Shown here: positions 1 to 9,004 of the stretch, one piece after another
Layout: each line of letters opens with the position of its first letter
Numbering within the stretch: position 1 is the first letter of the stretch
Assembly: GCA_958438515.1 (NCBI GenBank)
Contig: CAUBRZ010000016.1
Span: 1 to 38,772 of the forward strand
Direction: 5' to 3'
DNA length: 38,772 nt
Source: an uncultured Clostridium sp.
Lineage (GTDB): Bacteria > Bacillota > Clostridia > TANB77 > CAG-508
Made by a program: the position numbers and the translations under genes
The notes under the pieces: model-generated
The model's input: the letters and a program-made list of their open reading frames with translations, nothing else
Told to the model about the DNA's origin: nothing
Databases searched by the model: none

Positions 1-55
1 TGTATCCTTGCATTATTAAAGTTGCCCATGGTTGTTTTATTGTTAATACTTTCAT
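1..55 (-). CDS. ASCH-domain protein, N-terminal fragment
   Basis: The reverse strand starts with ATG at 55 and reads MKVLTIKQPWATLIMQG before the window ends. The I-K-Q-P-W segment at the extreme N-terminus is the usual opening of ASCH-domain proteins, a PUA-like fold thought to bind RNA or modified nucleotides. A good ribosome binding site (TAGGAGA) overlaps the stop codon of the upstream methyltransferase gene, so the two are probably co-transcribed. Only about 18 codons are visible, so the family call rests on this short motif. Confidence 0.6.
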   Translation of the reverse strand, partial: MKVLTIKQPWATLIMQGY

Positions 56-64
56 ATTTATCTC

Positions 65-646
65 CTATCTTTTCTTTGCTATCACATCAAATATATGCCA
101 ATGCTTCATTTTGCCTAAACCAGTAAAATCATCTTTTTCAACTTCTTTAAACTCTATAATCTCAAAATCTTTAAATAATTCTATTACCTGCTCTTTTGTT
201 AAAAAAGTCATTTCTTCTTTTCTACTTTTCCATTCATCGTTATTTCCGAAGAAATTACCGACGAAATATCCATCTTTTAGAATGCTATCATTTATCTTAT
301 TCCATAATTCTTTAAAATTATTTTTATTGCAGAATGGTAAACAATAGTTAGCTACGATTAAATTATTTTTTTCTAATTCAAGACTTTCAAAATTTTGTTT
401 TTGAAATCTAAATTTTTCTCGTTCTTCATCATTCAATCTTTTAGCTATTCTTTTTTCAACATCTTCTCTATCAATTGCAAGTACATTCCAATTATTTCTT
501 ATTAAATATACTGTATCGTTTCCAGCACCGCAACCTAGTTCTATTGTTTTACCTGAATGACATTTTATTTTTTCAACAAAATATTGTACATTATTTCTAG
601 GCTTTTCTGACTCTGTATTATCATAATATTTTTCAATATCTCTCAT
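65..646 (-). CDS. Class I SAM-dependent methyltransferase
   Basis: This 193-residue protein has the SAM-binding motif I ELGCGAGNDT at about residues 37-46, followed by an acidic residue in LAIDRE at the end of strand 2 and a VANYCLPF stretch near motif IV, which fits a small Rossmann-fold methyltransferase of the TehB-like/Methyltransf_11 group. The substrate cannot be told. The start at 646 follows an AGGAG site at good spacing. It lies just upstream of the ASCH gene in the same direction. Family membership is clear; specific function is unknown. Confidence 0.75.
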   Translation of the reverse strand: MRDIEKYYDNTESEKPRNNVQYFVEKIKCHSGKTIELGCGAGNDTVYLIRNNWNVLAIDREDVEKRIAKRLNDEEREKFRFQKQNFESLELEKNNLIVANYCLPFCNKNNFKELWNKINDSILKDGYFVGNFFGNNDEWKSRKEEMTFLTKEQVIELFKDFEIIEFKEVEKDDFTGLGKMKHWHIFDVIAKKR

Positions 647-693
647 ATTAAAAATCTCCTAATTCTTTTGCTTTACTATATTATTGAAATAAT

Positions 694-1470
694 TTATCTT
701 TCTTCATCTTCTATTTCTTGCTGTTCTTTCTTGAAATTTTCTACTTTTTTCTTTCCTTCTTCAGTAGGTTTAAAAATATGTGGATTTTTTTCCATATCTC
801 TCATTAATTCATCTCTAAATACTACATATGGTTTTACACCTATATTCAGATTACCTGTTATTCTCTCAATATCATCTATAACTTCTTTCCCATCAAAAGA
901 TGCTAACTCTACAAATTTAGTTAATTCAATATATTGCTCTTTTGTAATATATAAGTTTCTAGTCCAATCTAATACTATAGTCTTATCATCTATATCATAT
1001 TCAATAATAGAATGAAGCACTTTACTTTTCGCAATTGTAACATATCCAGTAACTATTCTAGATCCTTTAATACTTGGAGCTATTAACATTGCTTGTGTAT
1101 GGCATTCTCCATATCTTTTATTTGACATCAACTCTTTCTTTATATCATCATCTTCACAATGATCTGATAATTTATCAAATGTTATTACCTTATCACCATT
1201 TCTATATTCAAATTGTTTTGATTCTTTATTAAAACTAATATTATTCAAATCTATATTTTGCTGTTTGTAAATCATTTTTAATAATTTTGTAAATATCTTC
1301 TTTTCTTGTATTTTTGTAAATCTATCTATTGTAGCAAATGCAATAGCATTTGTATAAGTTCCTTGTTCTTCTTCTGGCAAATTTTCGTTGTCCCCAAATA
1401 AAAGATTATATGTATTATTGTTTATTCCATCATTCATAGGACTTCCATCTTCTCTTTTCTTATTTTCCAT
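694..1470 (-). CDS. Uncharacterised protein with possible Cys-His-Asp triad
   Basis: Not recognised by name. I place the start at the ATG at 1470, because the GGAG site is 8 bases before it and only 2 bases before the upstream TTG at 1476. The 258-residue product has no signal peptide. Its middle shows GECHTQ (Cys about 123), VLHSIIEYD (His about 153) and IVLDWTRN (Asp about 168). Cys, His then Asp with these spacings resembles the transglutaminase/papain-like fold, so a cysteine hydrolase or a catalytically modified relative is possible; this is inference from motif order only. The C-terminus is strongly charged. No gene partner is evident; the next gene downstream is the methyltransferase in the same orientation. 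Confidence 0.55.
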   Translation of the reverse strand: MENKKREDGSPMNDGINNNTYNLLFGDNENLPEEEQGTYTNAIAFATIDRFTKIQEKKIFTKLLKMIYKQQNIDLNNISFNKESKQFEYRNGDKVITFDKLSDHCEDDDIKKELMSNKRYGECHTQAMLIAPSIKGSRIVTGYVTIAKSKVLHSIIEYDIDDKTIVLDWTRNLYITKEQYIELTKFVELASFDGKEVIDDIERITGNLNIGVKPYVVFRDELMRDMEKNPHIFKPTEEGKKKVENFKKEQQEIEDEER

Positions 1471-1748
1471 ATTCAATTCTCCATTTCTTATATCATTTTC
1501 CCAAATTATACCACTTCCTGTGAATTATTTAAATACATTTTCTGTTAAAACTTGTCTAACTGTGCTAAGTCTCGCCCTAACTGTGACCAAAGTGTGACAT
1601 TTTCACTTGAAAAAGCAAGAAAAAAGCACTCGCCAAAATCTAGCAAATGCTTAATTTTATTATATTTTCCGTGTCTAGTATCAAATCATTGGTATCCGGG
1701 TTATGAGAATTAATATTTACCTCCAGATTTTCACATTCTATATCAACT

Positions 1749-2400
1749 TTATTCTATTTTCTTATCCCCTAAATAGCCTCCACCTCCTAATAATAATGTC
1801 AATATTCCTCCTACTGGATTTGAACCATTTTTACGATTCGTTGTAGTATTATTGGAAACATTATTTTGACCAGTCAATGATGTCCTTATTATCGTATTAT
1901 TTTCTACTATTTTTAACTCCGTTATATATTTTTTATAGTACTTGTCTTTCCCTTTGAACTAGTTGCCACTATATCTACTGTTCCATATCTTTTTGCAACA
2001 ACTTTCCCTACCTCATTAACTGCAGTTCATCACTTAATTTCCATGTAACATTTTTGTCTGTAGCATTGTCAGGAATTATTGTAATAGTTAGTTTCTCCTA
2101 CCTCTAAGCTTTTTATACCTTCATTTATTTGTATTCCTGTTACAGCAACATTAAATTGTATTGAAATTTTATTCTTTGTAACTAAAGATGAAATACCTGA
2201 CATACTACTTTTAACTGATGTGCCACTTTTGGCTTTTTCTTATATATATATCACCTTTAAATATTATATTAACTTTATATTGTAGAATTTATCTAATCCT
2301 GTAGGTAAAACATAAATTTCGGCATAAAGATACACTTTACTTAAAAGTTGCATCTTTATCATTTTAAGATTATCAATTTTTACAACATACTTTCTCAATC
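1749..2400 (-). pseudogene. Decayed Big_2 (Ig-like) surface protein remnant
   Basis: No open frame spans this stretch, but the reverse strand still reads as a surface protein in pieces: VYLYAEIYVLPTGLDKFYN, then VAVTGIQINEGIKSLEVGET, IIPDNATDKNVTWKLSDE, VGKVVAKRYGTVDIVATSSK, and finally a Gly-rich end PVGGILTLLLGGGGYLG before a stop at 1749. The order is that of a bacterial Ig-like (Big_2) domain. At least three frame changes and internal stops separate the pieces, at different kinds of sites and not at in-frame CGG codons. It is therefore a genuine pseudogene. The flanks 1477-1748 and 2401-2631 hold no gene I can support. Confidence 0.7.
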
Positions 2401-2631
2401 AATTTTATATTTTTTTCGTTTTTATAAATACAAAATTACTTCTTAGCCTTTCTTTATATATAAGACCTCTTAAAACTAAAAAATAAACAATACACCAAAT
2501 ATATGAATCAATAAAATATTTAGTATCGCCCTTTGGCTATCTGTACTTGGCATAATGCCATATAATAAAATCTTCAGTGTTTTTAGCAATTTTGTTTAAT
2601 CTTTAGTTTTTAATATATCAACTGCATACAT

Positions 2632-2898
2632 TCAATGTTGACTCTGGTTACCATGACCACCCTCATAAGGTCTTTTAAAAGCAAATCCTACTGGTATAGA
2701 ACTTCCAAAAATATATCTCTGACTATTCCAACTTTGCATAGTCCTTTTTGTTGTCCATAAAATATTACTTTTGCTAGAACCTCTAAATTCTCTAACACGT
2801 AAAGTTCCATTTGTATTATATGGCATAGGTTCTGATTCCCCTCTATAATATGTTTCCATACGATCAGTATCATTATTAAACACAATAATTTTTGCCAC
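2632..2898 (-). pseudogene. Truncated M15-like peptidoglycan peptidase remnant
   Basis: An 88-codon frame starts at an ATG with a good AGGAGG site and ends in GGHGNQSQH followed at once by TGA. From memory of clostridial proteins with the same opening (MAKIIVFNNDT) and the GGH..QSQH segment, this is the N-terminal half of a zinc D,D-peptidase-like/peptidoglycan-binding protein, whose first zinc ligand is the His of SQH. Just past the stop the frame reads MYAVDI, resembling the H-x-x-G-x-A-x-D-I zinc motif with codons lost. The remaining catalytic half is missing. It could still make a short protein, but not an active enzyme. Confidence 0.5.
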
Positions 2899-3027
2899 AG
2901 TTCTAATCCTCCTTTTATTCTTTTTATTATTTTATGTTTAAAACCAAATTTTGTGTAAAAAATAAAAAAAGCACAAATAATAAAGCCTAATTTTGAAATT
3001 TAAATTAGACTTTAAATATATATAATT

Positions 3028-3768
3028 TTAAACTGCTCTTGCTTTAATTATTACCCTCATTTTACTATCATTGGTACAAGTTATTAAAGTAATCTCCTTT
3101 TTTCCATCTGTTAATTGCGAAGTACAACTCAAATCTTCAGGAACTACTTCGAATTTATCATACACTGAATATCTAAGTGTTTTTCCTGTAGCATCAGTAA
3201 TCTCTATAATGTCACCTGTAACTAATGATGGTACTTTACTAAAAAATTTAGTGTTTCTATAATTATGACCAACTATGCAAAAATTCCCCACTTCATTTGG
3301 ATCAGCTCCCCAGAATTTAGTTGGTGAAATCTTAAGTAAAGCTTCTGTTTCTTGTTCTGAATCTGTCTGACCATCTATAATTGGATATTGCACATTAATT
3401 TTAGGTATATTTATTGTAGCAATTGTTGTATACTTATATCCATTACTTGTAGTTTGTATATCTTTATTTATCTTAGTTTCTGGTTGTTCAGATGAATTGT
3501 TATCACTTTGTTGTGTCTCATCTAACACAACTACTAAAACATTGTTTTTTGCTATTGTTGTATCTTCTTGTCCTTCTTCATTAAAACTAGACATTATTTC
3601 TTGTGATGTTTCTTCACTTTTACTTCTATCATATTCTGCATAAATGCAAAGAGAAATTAAAATGCACACCAAAAAAACAGAAAAAAAGAAATCAAATTTA
3701 TAAATCTTCTTTTTTTTCTTTAATTCAGGTGTAATATATAATTTTTTAGTAACTAAAATCTGATTCAT
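3028..3768 (-). CDS. Sortase (cysteine transpeptidase)
   Basis: A 246-residue membrane-anchored sortase. A basic N-terminus (KKKKK) precedes one membrane segment at about residues 27-44, then a variable acidic linker, then the sortase beta-barrel. The catalytic residues are visible: His168 in IVGHNYRN, Cys231 in LITCTNDS and Arg238 in KMRVI. The enzyme cleaves a C-terminal sorting signal and attaches surface proteins to the cell wall or to each other. The class is uncertain; length and the TCT motif fit class D or a clostridial relative. It is monocistronic in appearance. A candidate substrate in the window is the thioester adhesin at 27984-31259, although that lacks a clear LPxTG. Confidence 0.88.
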   Translation of the reverse strand: MNQILVTKKLYITPELKKKKKIYKFDFFFSVFLVCILISLCIYAEYDRSKSEETSQEIMSSFNEEGQEDTTIAKNNVLVVVLDETQQSDNNSSEQPETKINKDIQTTSNGYKYTTIATINIPKINVQYPIIDGQTDSEQETEALLKISPTKFWGADPNEVGNFCIVGHNYRNTKFFSKVPSLVTGDIIEITDATGKTLRYSVYDKFEVVPEDLSCTSQLTDGKKEITLITCTNDSKMRVIIKARAV

Positions 3769-3831
3769 TATAATCTCCCTATTTTATACTTCTTTATTAT
3801 TATATCATGAAATATTTAAAATTGGAATACC

Positions 3832-4692
3832 TTATTTCATAAGTTCGTTTGAAATATTCGCAAAATCCTGCAAACTTAATTTTTCTGCTCTAATATTTTC
3901 TTCTAATCCTATTTCTTTTAAAATTCTAACTCCTTCTTCTTTGTTAGAAAATATCTTTGTATTAGTTAATCCATTTAAAAGAGTTTTTCTTCTTTGTGTA
4001 AATGCACTTTTTATGATTTTAAACATATAATCTTTATTTTTTACTTCTATAGGCGATTGTTTTCTAATTTTCAAGTTAATAACTTCAGAAGTCACCTCTG
4101 GCTCTGGAATAAAAGATTCTTTTGGTACTATTAGTATATCTTTGGCAATGGCATAATAATACACAGCATAAGTAATTGCTCCTGTGTCCTTTTTGCCTGG
4201 AATTGCAATAAGTCGATCTGCTACCTCTTTTTGTATCATAACTGTAATGCTTTCTAAATCCAACTCTTCTTCTAATAATTTCATAATAATTGGTGTTGTT
4301 ATATAATAAGGTAAATTAGCTATAACTTTTACATTTTTTATATCATGTTTTTCCTTTTCATCATGTATAAGTTTTTCTAAGTTAACTTTTAATATATCTT
4401 GATTTAATACCTCAAAATTATCATATAAATTAAATCTATCCTCTAAAATTTTTATCATATTAGAATCTAATTCTATACAAATTACTTTTTTAGCTTTCTC
4501 CAATAGATATTTTGTTAATGTACCTAATCCAGGTCCTATTTCAATTACTAAATCTTCTTTATCTATCTCTCCACTTTCAACAATTTTTTGTACAACATTT
4601 TCACTAATTAAAAAGTTTTGACCTAATGATTTATTAGCTTTGATATTATATTTTTTCATAATAAATCTAGTTTCTTCTAAAATACTATTCAT
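3832..4692 (-). CDS. rsmA: 16S rRNA (adenine1518/1519-N6)-dimethyltransferase
   Basis: RsmA/KsgA dimethylates two adjacent adenines in the 3'-terminal hairpin of 16S rRNA during small-subunit maturation. The 286-residue protein has the standard length. GQNFL is at residues 24-28, the SAM-binding EIGPGLGTL at 51-59, the catalytic NLPYY at 126-130, and the C-terminal FTQRRKTLLN helix region is intact. The ATG at 4692 has an AGGA site upstream. It is divergent from the PASTA penicillin-binding protein gene; the 130-base gap carries the promoters of both. Confidence 0.96.
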   Translation of the reverse strand: MNSILEETRFIMKKYNIKANKSLGQNFLISENVVQKIVESGEIDKEDLVIEIGPGLGTLTKYLLEKAKKVICIELDSNMIKILEDRFNLYDNFEVLNQDILKVNLEKLIHDEKEKHDIKNVKVIANLPYYITTPIIMKLLEEELDLESITVMIQKEVADRLIAIPGKKDTGAITYAVYYYAIAKDILIVPKESFIPEPEVTSEVINLKIRKQSPIEVKNKDYMFKIIKSAFTQRRKTLLNGLTNTKIFSNKEEGVRILKEIGLEENIRAEKLSLQDFANISNELMK

Positions 4693-4825
4693 CTTAATTT
4701 CCTATCTTTAAATTTTATTATTAAATATTTTATTATAAACAATCTAATTTTTCAAGTTTTTATTGCTTTTTACATATTTTTAATATAAAATAAAGTTGCA
4801 AATTTTTAACAAATGAGGCGTGTTT

Positions 4826-7162
4826 ATGGAAAATAGAAAAAATAAAAAAACAAATTATAATAGCAAAGCCAAAAAAAAATCAAAATCTAATCATTCTAGA
4901 AATTCTAAAATAGTAAAAATGAAAACCTCCTTTGATTCTAAAAACTTTGTACATACAAAGAAATTAAAAGTTACACTTGCTGTAACAATTATAGTTCTTT
5001 TACTACTTATTATAAGGATTGGTTTTTTACAATTTGTTCAGGGAAACTCTTTAAAAGAATTAGCTTATAATCAACAAACAATTAACCAAATAATTAGTCC
5101 AAGACGTGGAAATATATATGACTCAACAGGAAAGGCACTAGCCATTAGTGCTCAAGTAGATACAATCACTATAAATCCTACTAAAATTCAAAAAGATAAA
5201 GAAGAAGATACCAAAGAATTAAAAGAAAAAATTGCAAAAGGTCTTAGTGAAATATTTGAATTAAATTATGATGAAGTGTTAGAAAAAGTAAATAGTACTT
5301 CTCAAGTTGAAACTATTGCAAAAAAAGTAGAACAAGAAAAAGTAGATAAACTAAAACAATGGATGGAAAGCAATAAAATTAGTGTTGGTATTAACATTGA
5401 TGAAGATACTAAGAGATATTATCCTTATAATACTGTTGCTTCAAATTTACTTGGATTTTGTGGTAATGATAATCAAGGTTTAAGTGGAATAGAGTCACAA
5501 TGGGATTCTATCTTAACAGGAACTCCTGGAAAAATAGTAAGTTCTAAAGGTAGTGATCAACAAGAAATTCCAAATGCTGAAGAAACATATATATCAGCTG
5601 AAAATGGTAGTGACCTAACTCTAACAATCGATTTAAATATCCAAACAATTATCGAAAAATATTTAAAACAAGCTGTTGAAGATAATAATTGTAAAAAAGG
5701 TGGTAATGTTATTGTCATGAATCCTAAAAATGGTGACATTTTAGGAATGGCATGCTATCCAGATTATAACTTAAATACACCTTATACACCAAACTCTACG
5801 TTAGCCAAAACATATGATTCTTTGACAACAAAAGAAAAAAGTGAATCACTTTATAAGATGTGGGCAAATAAATCAGTTGCCGAAACTTATGAGCCTGGCT
5901 CTGTATTCAAAGTAATCACAGCCTCTGTAGCATTAGAGCAAAATATTACAACCACTGATAAAGCTGATGATTTTTACTGTAAAGGATATGAAGAATTCGC
6001 TGATAGTTCAGCTTCTGCTCCTCTAAAAATTTCTTGTTGGAGAGCACAACCTCATGGAGTTCAAAGCTTAAGGCAAGCCCTATGTAATTCTTGTAACCCT
6101 GCATTTATGCAATTAGGAAAAAGAATAGGTGCTCCTACACTATATAAATATTATGAAGCTTTTGGATTATTTGATTCTACTAATTCAGGCCTATATGGAG
6201 AACAAAGTAGTATTTTTCAAAACTTAGACAAAGTTGGACCTGTTGAACTTGCAACTATGTCCTTTGGTCAAAGACTAAATATTACTCCTCTACAAATGGC
6301 AACAGCTATTTCATGTGTGGCAAATGATGGAATTTTAATGAAACCTAGAATTGTAAAACAGATTACAAATACAGATACTGGTTCTATTAGCGAAGTTCCA
6401 GTTACACAAGTAAGACAAGTAATTTCAAAACAAACATCTCAACAAGTAAAATCAATGATGGAATCTGTTGTAACAAATGGTACTGGTAGACATGCTGCTG
6501 TTTCAGGATATTCTATAGGTGGAAAAACTGGTACTTCTGAACCAGTTTATACTAGAACTGAAGAAGGATATGTTGCATCTTATGTTGCAATTTCACCTGT
6601 AGAAGACACTCAAGTTGTTTTGCTGTTAACATTATATGATCCACCTAAAAGTAATCATCAAGGAGGTCAATTAGCCGGTCCTGTTGTATCACAAATGTTA
6701 TCAGAAATATTACCATACTTAGGGATTCCTTCTGATGATACTTCTTCTAGCAGTACTTCTTCTAATAATTACATTATCGTACCAGATATTAGAAATAAAA
6801 CTGTTGCAGAAGCAGAAAAAACTTTAAAAAATGTTGGATTTAGAACTAAAAGCTACGTAAATGGTGATAGTAATAATATATTAGTATCTGACCAAACACC
6901 TAAACCAGGTTCATATTTACCTAAAAATTCAATTGTCGTGCTTTATGGAGAGGGTAATAACGTATCTACTTCTGTAGCAGTCCCAGATTTAAAAAACATG
7001 AATGCTTCTGAAGCAACAAATACATTAAAGGAAAAAAATCTAAATATCAATATCGAAGGTAGTGGAACAGTTATTTCTCAAGACTATGCAAAAGATGAAC
7101 AAGTACAGGAAGGTACAATTATAAGAGTAACTTTAAAACAAAATTTAACTGATGCTCACTAG
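4826..7162 (+). CDS. Class B penicillin-binding protein with two PASTA domains (SpoVD/FtsI type)
   Basis: A peptidoglycan D,D-transpeptidase of about 778 residues. A basic cytoplasmic tail is followed by one membrane segment (about 50-70), a PBP dimerisation domain (PRRGNIYD at about 92), and the transpeptidase with SVFK (Ser359-Lys362), SCN (422-424) and KTGT (567-570). Two PASTA domains follow a Ser-rich linker. FtsI and SpoVD are the closest types; SpoVD would fit a spore former, but the gene is not in a dcw cluster, so I leave the symbol empty. The start is ATG 4826: the GAGG at 4815-4818 is 7 bases before it but only 1 base before the upstream GTG at 4820. The gene ends in a run of five TAG codons plus TAA. 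Confidence 0.92.
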   Translation: MENRKNKKTNYNSKAKKKSKSNHSRNSKIVKMKTSFDSKNFVHTKKLKVTLAVTIIVLLLLIIRIGFLQFVQGNSLKELAYNQQTINQIISPRRGNIYDSTGKALAISAQVDTITINPTKIQKDKEEDTKELKEKIAKGLSEIFELNYDEVLEKVNSTSQVETIAKKVEQEKVDKLKQWMESNKISVGINIDEDTKRYYPYNTVASNLLGFCGNDNQGLSGIESQWDSILTGTPGKIVSSKGSDQQEIPNAEETYISAENGSDLTLTIDLNIQTIIEKYLKQAVEDNNCKKGGNVIVMNPKNGDILGMACYPDYNLNTPYTPNSTLAKTYDSLTTKEKSESLYKMWANKSVAETYEPGSVFKVITASVALEQNITTTDKADDFYCKGYEEFADSSASAPLKISCWRAQPHGVQSLRQALCNSCNPAFMQLGKRIGAPTLYKYYEAFGLFDSTNSGLYGEQSSIFQNLDKVGPVELATMSFGQRLNITPLQMATAISCVANDGILMKPRIVKQITNTDTGSISEVPVTQVRQVISKQTSQQVKSMMESVVTNGTGRHAAVSGYSIGGKTGTSEPVYTRTEEGYVASYVAISPVEDTQVVLLLTLYDPPKSNHQGGQLAGPVVSQMLSEILPYLGIPSDDTSSSSTSSNNYIIVPDIRNKTVAEAEKTLKNVGFRTKSYVNGDSNNILVSDQTPKPGSYLPKNSIVVLYGEGNNVSTSVAVPDLKNMNASEATNTLKEKNLNINIEGSGTVISQDYAKDEQVQEGTIIRVTLKQNLTDAH

Positions 7163-7177
7163 TAGTAGTAGTAGTAA
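7160..7177 (+). repeat. Tandem in-frame stop codons, (TAG)5 TAA
   Basis: Directly after the last sense codon (CAC) of the penicillin-binding protein gene the sequence reads TAG five times and then TAA, all in frame. This is a short trinucleotide repeat in which the first unit is the stop codon. It could be slippage expansion at the stop or a fail-safe against read-through. Confidence 0.9.
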
Positions 7178-7196
7178 TTTTATTATATAATAATCC

Positions 7197-7230
7197 AAAA
7201 ATGGAATAAGAAAAAATCTTATTCCATTTT
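7197..7230. terminator. Bidirectional terminator between convergent genes
   Basis: An inverted repeat AAAATGGAATAAG / CTTATTCCATTTT with a 7-base A-rich loop is followed by T-rich DNA on both sides. It lies between the convergent penicillin-binding protein and Rpn-like genes and overlaps the stop codon of the latter. Confidence 0.85.
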
Positions 7231-7857
7231 TTCTTCTTTCCAATACTTTTCTAACAAATTATCCAATTTATTTATCTTATCATATCTCTTGGTAATATCT
7301 TTTAAAAGAATAGTTCTATTTCCACATAAAAATATCATCCATGCTTTTTTTCTTGTTAATTCTTCTTCTCTAAAAAAATGAAATTTTGGTAATTCTAAAA
7401 CATGAAATTCCATTTCTTCTGAAATTCCTTTTTCATTTTTATTTGAGTTTATAAAAATTCTCTTATGGTATTCCTCTGTATTAAAATAGTTAAAATCTAA
7501 CATATTAATTGTAATTGTTTTTGTTGGCTCTCTATTTTTGTTATATTCTAACTGATTAGCATGAATCTGTGCATAATATAATAATATCTTATTTTGAACA
7601 TAATAACCATCAACAAATTGTATTCCTACATTTAATTCCTCTTTATTTTCTAGTGTAACTCTCACATCTGCTATTCCAAAATTTTCTTCTTGTGGCAAAT
7701 ATTTTTCTTTCTTTTTCAAATACGGATTTAATTCGATTTTATCTATTTGTATATCTAAAAAACTTTCTATGAAGTCTTGTAAAATATCTAAATTGTCTTT
7801 TGAATTCAAAACATTACGTAATACTAAATTACTTTTTGATATAAATTTTCTATTCAT
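7219..7857 (-). CDS. Rpn/PD-(D/E)XK transposase-family protein, probably degenerate
   Basis: A 212-residue protein resembling the Rpn (recombination-promoting nuclease, PD-(D/E)XK) family. The N-terminal DNILQDFIESFL region, then FGIADVRV with the candidate catalytic Asp, a second strand LNVGIQF and the KILLYYAQIHANQL helix follow the family order. In active members the second strand is usually x-I-E-x-Q; here the acidic residue appears to be Gly, and the protein is shorter than the usual roughly 300 residues. It may be inactive. The AAGGAGG site lies unusually far (about 17 bases) from ATG 7857, and the in-frame upstream codons offer no alternative start. Confidence 0.6.
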   Translation of the reverse strand: MNRKFISKSNLVLRNVLNSKDNLDILQDFIESFLDIQIDKIELNPYLKKKEKYLPQEENFGIADVRVTLENKEELNVGIQFVDGYYVQNKILLYYAQIHANQLEYNKNREPTKTITINMLDFNYFNTEEYHKRIFINSNKNEKGISEEMEFHVLELPKFHFFREEELTRKKAWMIFLCGNRTILLKDITKRYDKINKLDNLLEKYWKEEKME

Positions 7858-7968
7858 AAAATGTAACTATGAATTCCTCCTTTTTGCATATTATTAATTA
7901 GCTAATTAATATAAAGTATAGTTTGTATGCTAAAACTTTGTCAATATTTTTTAGTATTATTTTAGAAC

Positions 7969-7988
7969 TTTTCATCGCAAAATTCGAC
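7969..7988. repeat. 20-base dispersed repeat, copy 1
   Basis: The sequence TTTTCATCGCAAAATTCGAC occurs here and again, identically, at 14999-15018. Here it lies in the gap between the ispH terminator and the Rpn-like gene. It is GC-richer than its surroundings. No mobile element border was recognised around it. Confidence 0.8.
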
Positions 7989-8030
7989 AAAAAATAGAAT
8001 GTATAACTTAAAACGCAAATTATACATTCT
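7989..8030 (-). terminator. Terminator of ispH
   Basis: On the minus strand an 11-base inverted repeat (AGAATGTATAA / TTATACATTCT, plus-strand arms 7996-8006 and 8020-8030) is followed by a T-run. The arm overlaps the ispH stop codon. Confidence 0.75.
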
Positions 8031-8877
8031 TTATCTTTTTTACTGCATCTTCAATAATGTCCTTTGGAGTAGATGCCCCTGCCATAATTCCCACTTTATT
8101 ACAATTATTTAGCTTTTCTAATTTTAATTCATCAATTGTTTCAATGCATACACAATTTTTACAATTTTCACTTGCAATCTCATATAATTTTTTTGTATTT
8201 GAACTGTTTTTCCCTCCTATAATAATCATAAAATCTACTTTTTGAGCAATTTTTATTGTCTCCTCCTGTCTTATTTCTGTAGCACTACAAATTGTATTTT
8301 TAACAATAAACTCTGTTGAACTATTTAGTTCATTTCTTATTATGTCTTCTATAACGTTAAATTCTTCTGAATTAAATGTAGTTTGTGAAATAAGTAATAC
8401 TTTATTAATTTTAGATTTTATCTGACTTTGTATTGCATATTCAATGTCTTTTCTACTTTCAATTATACAATAATTTTCATTGCAATAACTTATAGTTCCT
8501 ATGTTTTCAGGGTGTCTTTTATTTCCACATAAAAATATGTAATATCCTTTATTTGAATATTCGTCTGCAATTTTATGAACTTTTAAAACATTTGGACATG
8601 TAAAATCTTCAAGTTCCATATTTTTTATCTTAGCAATATTATACACTTCTTTTGGAACACCATGTGCCCTTATTATAGTTTTTCCTTTGGATTCATTAAT
8701 ATTTTCAACAATAATTAATCCCTCATTTTCTAATGTTTTCAACACTTGTTTATTATGTATAAGTTCTCCTAAGCAATATACATATTTTTCTGTCTTATTA
8801 AGTTCTTTTTTTGTTCCTTCTACTGCTCTTTTAACTCCATAGCAAAAACCTGCTGTCTTTCCTAATATTATTTCCAT
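8020..8877 (-). CDS. ispH: 4-hydroxy-3-methylbut-2-enyl diphosphate reductase
   Basis: IspH is the last enzyme of the non-mevalonate (MEP) pathway; an iron-sulfur protein that reduces HMBPP to IPP and DMAPP. The three cluster-binding cysteines are present: Cys12 in GFCYGV, Cys94 in FTCPNV and Cys197 in TICSAT, with the conserved RAHGVP at about 70-75 and SQTTFN at about 165-170. At 285 residues it is a standalone enzyme, not fused to ribosomal protein S1 as in several clostridia. The start follows an AGGAAAG site. It is flanked by terminators on both sides, so it is probably transcribed alone. Confidence 0.96.
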   Translation of the reverse strand: MEIILGKTAGFCYGVKRAVEGTKKELNKTEKYVYCLGELIHNKQVLKTLENEGLIIVENINESKGKTIIRAHGVPKEVYNIAKIKNMELEDFTCPNVLKVHKIADEYSNKGYYIFLCGNKRHPENIGTISYCNENYCIIESRKDIEYAIQSQIKSKINKVLLISQTTFNSEEFNVIEDIIRNELNSSTEFIVKNTICSATEIRQEETIKIAQKVDFMIIIGGKNSSNTKKLYEIASENCKNCVCIETIDELKLEKLNNCNKVGIMAGASTPKDIIEDAVKKIKNV

Positions 8878-8949
8878 ATCTATTCTTTCCTATATTTTTT
8901 ACTTTATTAATTTAAACATATTTTCAATAAATTATGTCATTTTTTCTTT

Positions 8950-8991
8950 AAAAAGAAAAAGCCTATTATGATTAAACTCTCACAATAAACT
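8950..8991 (-). terminator. Terminator downstream of the walR-like gene
   Basis: On the minus strand a 12-base-pair stem (arms 8980-8991 and 8960-8971, three G-U pairs) with an 8-base loop is followed by TTTTTCTTTTT. Confidence 0.8.
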
Positions 8992-9004
8992 TTTTTTACT
9001 AGAT

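Noticed and set aside
2403..2631. Continuation of the M15-like gene downstream of its stop
   Set aside because: Only short fragments such as YAVDI and an unrelated hydrophobic tail are readable; no second half of the peptidase can be supported.
4820..4825. GTG 4820 as start of the penicillin-binding protein
   Set aside because: It is only one base after the GAGG site; ATG 4826 has proper spacing.
7980..7992. Spo0A box (TGTCGAA) in the 20-base repeat copy 1
   Set aside because: The heptamer is present on the minus strand, but the second repeat copy lacks its last base and no sporulation gene follows, so it is probably chance.
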